From CAJXJP01 sp034111025 (lineage in GTDB: Bacteria > Patescibacteriota > Gracilibacteria > BD1-5 > UBA6164), in the NCBI GenBank assembly GCA_034111025.1, contig JAWUYB010000006.1, positions 1-22,044 of the forward strand: a stretch of DNA of 22,044 nucleotides, given 5' to 3'. Of the stretch, positions 19,016 through 22,044 are shown piece by piece. Position numbers and translations under genes: made by a program. The notes under the pieces were generated by a model that saw nothing but the letters and a program-made list of their open reading frames with translations, was not told the DNA's origin and did no database searches. Position 1 is the stretch's first letter, and each line of letters opens with the position of its first letter.

Positions 19016-19663
19016 TTATTTTTTAATTAATTCTAAATAATTAATTTTAGTATTCAAAGATCTATGGATAGTCTCAAATTCTGTAATATTTTTTACATCA
19101 TATTCAGGGTGTTCTGCTTCATAATCGTAGCTGAGGTTTTGTATTTCCCAGATATTTTGTTTTTGAATTACCTCTAAAGAATCTTTAAAATAATCTATAT
19201 GATCGGTTTTGAATATAACTTTACCTCAGTTCATAGTTTTTTTGAATAGACTTTCTAAAAACTCTGCTTGCATGAGCCTATGTTTTTTTTGTCTATCTTT
19301 TTTCCCCCAAGGATCAGGGAAGTATATATATGTTTGTTCTAATTCTCAATCTCAGATAAATCTATCTATTTTTTGAGCAAATTCTCTGATTATCAAAAAA
19401 TTTTCACCTCATTTTTCTATAGTTTTTTCAGCGGTAACAAAACATCTCTTAAATTTAATTTCCATTCATAGGAAATTTCTATCAGAAAATTTAGGAACTT
19501 CTCAACTAAAAAAATTACCAAGACCTGTACCTATCTCTAATCTGAGTGGATTATTATTTCCAAAATATTCATTCCATTTTCCTTTATATTCTGGAAGTAG
19601 TGCTAAATTTTGATTAATATATTTGTGGTTTTTTATTTTTTCAATATAAGGATTATCTTTCAT
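19016..19663 (-). CDS. trmB: tRNA (guanine-N7-)-methyltransferase
   Basis: A 215-residue SAM-dependent methyltransferase that makes m7G46 in the variable loop of tRNAs. The SAM-binding motif I is RLEIGTGLGNFF, followed by MEIKFKRC (family form GxEI...R). The diagnostic active-site block is YIYFPDPWGKKDRQKKHRL, then the motifs FKTDHIDYF and EFETIHRSLN near the C-terminus, as in TrmB. Length is typical. It is the first gene of a minus-strand pair with the mscS-like gene, has a good promoter (19707-19734) and is divergent from a tRNA gene, a fitting neighbour but not evidence of linked regulation. The leader is about 37 nt with no Shine-Dalgarno. Confidence 0.95.
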
Positions 19664-19706
19664 AATTTTTTATTATTTTTACTTAAAAATATTTGCAATT
19701 TGTAGT

Positions 19707-19734
19707 ATTATATATAGACTACCACTGCTTTCAA
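19707..19734 (-). promoter_or_regulatory. Promoter of trmB
   Basis: On the minus strand TTGAAA (19734-19729), a 16-bp spacer and TATAAT (19712-19707). The -35 hexamer is one end of the 20-bp palindrome shared with the tRNA promoter. Confidence 0.65.
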
Positions 19735-19748
19735 ATTATAATTTGAAA
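19715..19748 (+). promoter_or_regulatory. tRNA promoter with a 20-bp perfect palindrome
   Basis: On the plus strand TAGACT (19715-19720), 16 bp, TATAAT (19737-19742), with a start near 19749, 8 nt before the mature tRNA. The palindrome TTTCAAATTATAATTTGAAA (19729-19748) covers this -10 box and the trmB -35 box, so the two promoters overlap and may compete. Confidence 0.5.
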
Positions 19749-19756
19749 AACTATAT

Positions 19757-19832
19757 GGATCCATAGCTCAGTTGGTAGAGCACTCGCCTCTTAAGCGATA
19801 GGTCCCGGGATCATAGCCCGGTGGGTCCACCA
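19757..19832 (+). tRNA. tRNA-Lys (anticodon CUU)
   Basis: A 76-nt cloverleaf with encoded CCA. The acceptor stem is GGATCCA with TGGGTCC (one T-G pair), the D arm GCTC/GAGC, the anticodon arm CTCGC/GCGAT with loop CTCTTAA and anticodon CTT at 19790-19792, a 5-nt variable loop, the T stem CCGGG/CCCGG, and discriminator A. It reads AAG lysine codons. The outermost anticodon-stem pair (C27-U43) is mismatched, and the T-loop is ATCATAG in place of the usual TTCRANY: positions 54 and 58 are A and T where nearly all tRNAs have T and A. It is flanked by its own promoter and a terminator. Confidence 0.93.
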
Positions 19833-19846
19833 AAGTATCATTTAAT

Positions 19847-19886
19847 AACAGTATTACGAGTTTATCGCTCCGTAGTACTGTTTTTT
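19847..19886 (+). terminator. Terminator after tRNA-Lys
   Basis: AACAGTATTACGAG and CTCCGTAGTACTGTT form a stem of about 13 pairs with one bulge and G-T wobbles, a 7-nt loop and a run of six or more T. Confidence 0.75.
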
Positions 19887-19925
19887 AGTTCGACCGTAAA
19901 AACAGAAGGTTTTGAAAAAATTAAG

Positions 19926-20111
19926 ATGGAATTAATTTTTGGCTTAAGATAAGGAAAAAATTGACAAAAAGTATTATTTAATTACTATTTTTTTGAATCT
20001 ATATATGATTTATTGTCTATATGTAAATATCCGAAAAATATACCTATGAGGAATATAGAGAAGATTAATTTAGCTTTAGAGATAGATATTAGGGAATTTT
20101 TTAGTTTTTAA
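19926..20111 (+). pseudogene. Eroded XRE/Cro-C1-type HTH gene
   Basis: A 62-codon frame starting MELIFGLR, broken by TAA at codon 9 (19950-19952), then open to TAA at 20109-20111. The downstream part ends KNIPMRNIEKINLALEIDIR-EFF, the typical end of an XRE helix-turn-helix domain (P..NIEKI..AL.I.I.EFF), and from GKNGQ to EFF it has the spacing expected for the domain. The beginning is about six residues short between FGLR and GKNGQ and has lost its frame, and the SQ..LA helix is poorly conserved. I read it as a decayed small DNA-binding gene. A good promoter for the next gene lies inside it, which may explain why the DNA is kept. A chance match is possible but the C-terminal block is specific. 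Confidence 0.45.
19961..19988 (+). promoter_or_regulatory. Probable promoter of the coiled-coil membrane protein gene
   Basis: TTGACA (19961-19966), 16 bp, TACTAT (19983-19988). The perfect -35 box supports it; the -10 is 4 of 6. The leader to the ATG at 20122 would be about 127 nt and runs through the eroded HTH gene. Confidence 0.4.
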
Positions 20112-20121
20112 AAAGTAGAAT

Positions 20122-21366
20122 ATGAAAGCTAGTATAGAAAATATAAAAAATCAATTAAAAGCATTAGATGATAATATGGTTGATTTTGTATCAACCCAAA
20201 AAGATATAAGAAATATGGAAGACATTATTCATTGAGAAAATACTTTAAAAGATATTATTGATGATATTAATGTAATATTGAAACAACTAAATTATTTAGT
20301 TAAATCACATAATCTTTTTTCAAGAATTTCTACCTTAGATGAAAGAACAAATATGAATAGTTATTTAGCAAATATGAATTCATATATAGTAAATTCTCAT
20401 TTTCCTCAAATGTCTCAAATGATAGATAGTATAAAAAGTATATTAAGAACATATAATACTTTTATTTTTACTAAAAAAGATTATATATCAGATTTATATG
20501 AAGAATTAGTAAAACTAAAACAATCAGAATGAGAAGCAAAAGAACTGTTAAATAATATAATTGCTATATTTAAAGAAAAAGATGATGTATTGACTAAGTT
20601 AGAAAATTTAGAAGAGAGTTATAACGAATTAGAAGATAAGATAAATACTGTCTCAAAGAAAAAAGATGAAATACTAGAATTGCATTCAGAAGCAAAAAGT
20701 CATAAAGAAATAATTGATAACTTTTCTAAAGAAGTCTCAGAAAGAGAAAAGCAACTTGAAAAGCAAGAGCAAAAAACAGAATCTTTTGAAAATACCTTAA
20801 ATGATTTTACAGGAAAACAAAAAATATATCTTGAAACTGCAGAGAAATTAATATCTAGTGCAAAAAAAGCTCTGAAATATAAAACTGCTGAATGAATTAG
20901 TGCATCTATTGAAACTCAATATGATAATGCAAAAAATGGTACTACTACAGGTTGGTTATGGATAGCATCTTTATTTATTTTGATGACTCTATGATTATGA
21001 ATATGGTTATTATGGTGAAATAAGGTAGATATTGGAGTTATTATTTGAAGAATAGCTTTACTCCCTATAACTATTGCAGGAGCTATTTTTTCAGCAAATC
21101 AATATGTAAAGCAAAGAAATTTAATAGAAGACTATGCTTACAAATTAGTTTTGACAAAATCAATTGTTGGTTTTTCAGAAGAATTATTGAAAGTTAAAGA
21201 TACAAATAAATGATATCAAGAATATATTACTAAGGTTTTAAATGAATTATTACAAGACCCTTTGAGAAATAAAAAGGATAATAAAAAAGATATTATGGTT
21301 TCTTGAAAAGAATTAAAAGAATGACTATCTGTGATAAAGGATATAAGAGAAACTGTAGGAGAGTAA
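20122..21366 (+). CDS. Coiled-coil protein with two membrane segments, function unknown
   Basis: A 414-residue protein I do not recognise. Residues 1-135 are helical with amphipathic repeats (MKASIENIKNQLKALDDN...). Residues about 140-255 are strongly charged Glu/Lys-rich heptad sequence, a long coiled coil. Two hydrophobic segments follow: TTGWLWIASLFILMTLGLGIW (about 275-297) and VIIGRIALLPITIAGAIFSA (about 304-326). Then come QYVKQRNLIEDYAYKLVLTKS and a helical tail. The two segments with a short loop suggest a hairpin with both long ends on the same, probably cytoplasmic, side. The segment after TM2 (KQ...EDYAYK..L..S) recalls membrane-anchored proteins of unknown function from mobile or accessory regions, but this is only an impression. 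It follows the eroded HTH gene; nine or so glycines are TGA. Confidence 0.8.
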
Positions 21367-21410
21367 TGACTTAAGGCAATAATCTTTTTAACTTATAACT
21401 GAATTTAATT

Positions 21411-21698
21411 ATGTTTTTTAAAAAAATACCAACTAATTTACCAAAAGTTTATTGTAAAATTACTATTCATAAAGATGATGGTGGTTGATTAGTAGATTTT
21501 TATTGATTATTAGCTTATAATACACTTAATAAATTTTCAGAAAAATTTGAATGAAAATGACTCAGAATTTTTAATAATGCAGATTATATTGATTTAGATG
21601 ATATATATCATTATCTTGCAAATGAAAATTTTATTCCAATTTCTGAGACATTTTTTTATAGAGATATGGAAGTTAAAGATCAGTTATGAAATGAGTAA
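21411..21698 (+). CDS. Small protein of unknown function (95 aa)
   Basis: A 95-residue soluble protein starting MFFKKIPTNLPKVYCKITIH. It alternates short beta-like stretches (VYCKITIH, GLVDFYGLLAY, LRIFN) with acidic segments (YIDLDDIYHYL) and has no signal peptide or membrane segment. I recognise no family. Six glycines are TGA and the frame has no other interruption, so it is probably real. It lies 44 bp after the coiled-coil gene on the same strand and could be co-transcribed; no terminator separates them. It converges on a small minus-strand ORF 3 bp away. Confidence 0.6.
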
Positions 21699-21701
21699 TT
21701 A

Positions 21702-21848
21702 TTAAAATTTAAAAAATCAAATTTCAATTGCAATATCTCTTAATTTCTTGTAAATTTCAAGGACCTCCGACTGATTATTTATGACATATGGGATTAAACA
21801 GGTATCTTTGTAGGTTCTTCCTTTAGACCAGTCAAACCACCATAACAT
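21702..21848 (-). CDS. Small ORF or gene fragment (48 aa), atypical composition
   Basis: Forty-eight codons starting MLWWFDWSKGRTYKDTCLIP and ending in KLRDIAIEIGFFKF. The peptide looks protein-like (Trp/aromatic start, amphipathic helix at the end) but matches nothing I know. Base composition stands out: codons such as CAG, TCG, GAG, GTC and ACC cluster here, while neighbours prefer A/T endings. One glycine is TGA, so it is compatible with table 25. A TAA lies four codons upstream of the ATG. It could be the remnant of a larger horizontally acquired gene next to the insertion sequence end at 21906, or a genuine small protein. Confidence 0.35.
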
Positions 21849-21918
21849 GGACGAAAATTACTTACGAGTAAAAATAATAACTATAATAAAAAAGACTTAG
21901 ATATATGAACTGCCCCCT

Positions 21919-21959
21919 AAAAAGTAGAGTGGAAATAAAAAAGACACTCTACTTTTTTT
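21919..21959. terminator. Hairpin inside the insertion sequence end
   Basis: A perfect 13-bp stem AAAAAGTAGAGTG/CACTCTACTTTTT with a 13-nt A-rich loop and a run of seven T. It would stop transcription entering the element from the left. Confidence 0.7.
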
Positions 21960-22018
21960 GTATATTAAATATAATACTAAAAAGAAGTAGAATATATTAA
22001 TATTAAAAATAAATAATC

Positions 22019-22044
22019 ATGTCTAAAATAATATATAGTACAGT
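22019..22044 (+). CDS. Start of a probable IS3-type OrfA (runs off the right edge)
   Basis: Only eight codons are present, MSKIIYST, followed by GT. IS3-family OrfA proteins often begin MSKxxYS and then an HTH domain. Its position about 110 bp inside the terminal repeat fits. It is too short for a firm call. Confidence 0.35.

Larger units (their letters stand above)
21906..22044 (+). mobile_element. Probable left end of an IS3-family insertion sequence (cut by window edge)
   Basis: TGAACTGCCCCCTAAAAAGT at 21906-21925 resembles the terminal inverted repeat of IS3/IS150-type elements (TG...CTGxCCCC..AAAAGT). A strong hairpin follows, as often found at insertion sequence ends to block read-in transcription. 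About 110 bp inside the end an ORF begins MSKIIYST, like OrfA transposases of this family. The right end, the transposase body and the target duplication are outside the window, so the family call rests on the terminal sequence and eight residues. Confidence 0.5.

Overview
The window is AT-rich bacterial DNA in which TGA is read as glycine. Conserved glycines in several families are spelled TGA: the LigA KFDG active site, the GGGGH motif of a DHH phosphoesterase and the radical-SAM CPGEC motif of Elp3. Genes end only in TAA or TAG. This is translation table 25, known from Candidatus Absconditabacteria (SR1) and Gracilibacteria, so the source is most likely one of these CPR lineages. The table was inferred from the sequence; no glycine tRNA with anticodon UCA lies in the window. 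No gene has a clear Shine-Dalgarno sequence.

Layout. 1-3136: a minus-strand block with the start of a secreted protein, then a compact operon (O-antigen ligase/polymerase-like membrane protein, HAD phosphatase, gamma-glutamylcyclotransferase-like protein). 3137-5651: an Elp3-type tRNA-modifying enzyme on the minus strand between AT-rich intergenic stretches that hold palindromes, terminators and a TAAA tetranucleotide tract. 5652-7553: an unusual PEP-synthase-like phosphotransferase (ATP-grasp plus phosphohistidine domain, no PEP-binding domain), divergent from 7713-13759: a TetR regulator, a lipoprotein membrane-fusion protein and an RND pump. Strong promoters and a perfect 10-bp inverted repeat sit in the divergent gap. 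13782-15078: a 57-residue orphan with a large operator-like inverted repeat, then a convergent NrnA-like DHH phosphoesterase.

15079-15975 has no protein gene. It holds a candidate structured RNA of about 520 nt on the minus strand (15111-15628), with an extended -10 promoter, many perfect hairpins including cUUCGg and GNRA loops, two related A-rich modules exactly 120 nt apart, mutually exclusive helices and a terminator. I do not recognise its class; it is the best candidate here for an undescribed element.

15976-19832: NAD-dependent DNA ligase (plus), convergent with a trmB-mscS pair (minus); trmB is divergent from a tRNA-Lys(CUU) with an odd T-loop, and a 20-bp palindrome lies between them. 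19833-22044: an eroded XRE-type HTH gene, a coiled-coil membrane protein of unknown function, two small unknown ORFs and the probable left end of an IS3-family element that runs off the window.

How they fit: most named genes are housekeeping or tRNA and nucleotide maintenance (LigA, TrmB, Elp3, DHH phosphoesterase, MscS). The TetR/MFP/RND unit is an export system that appears autoregulated. The right end looks like accessory DNA.
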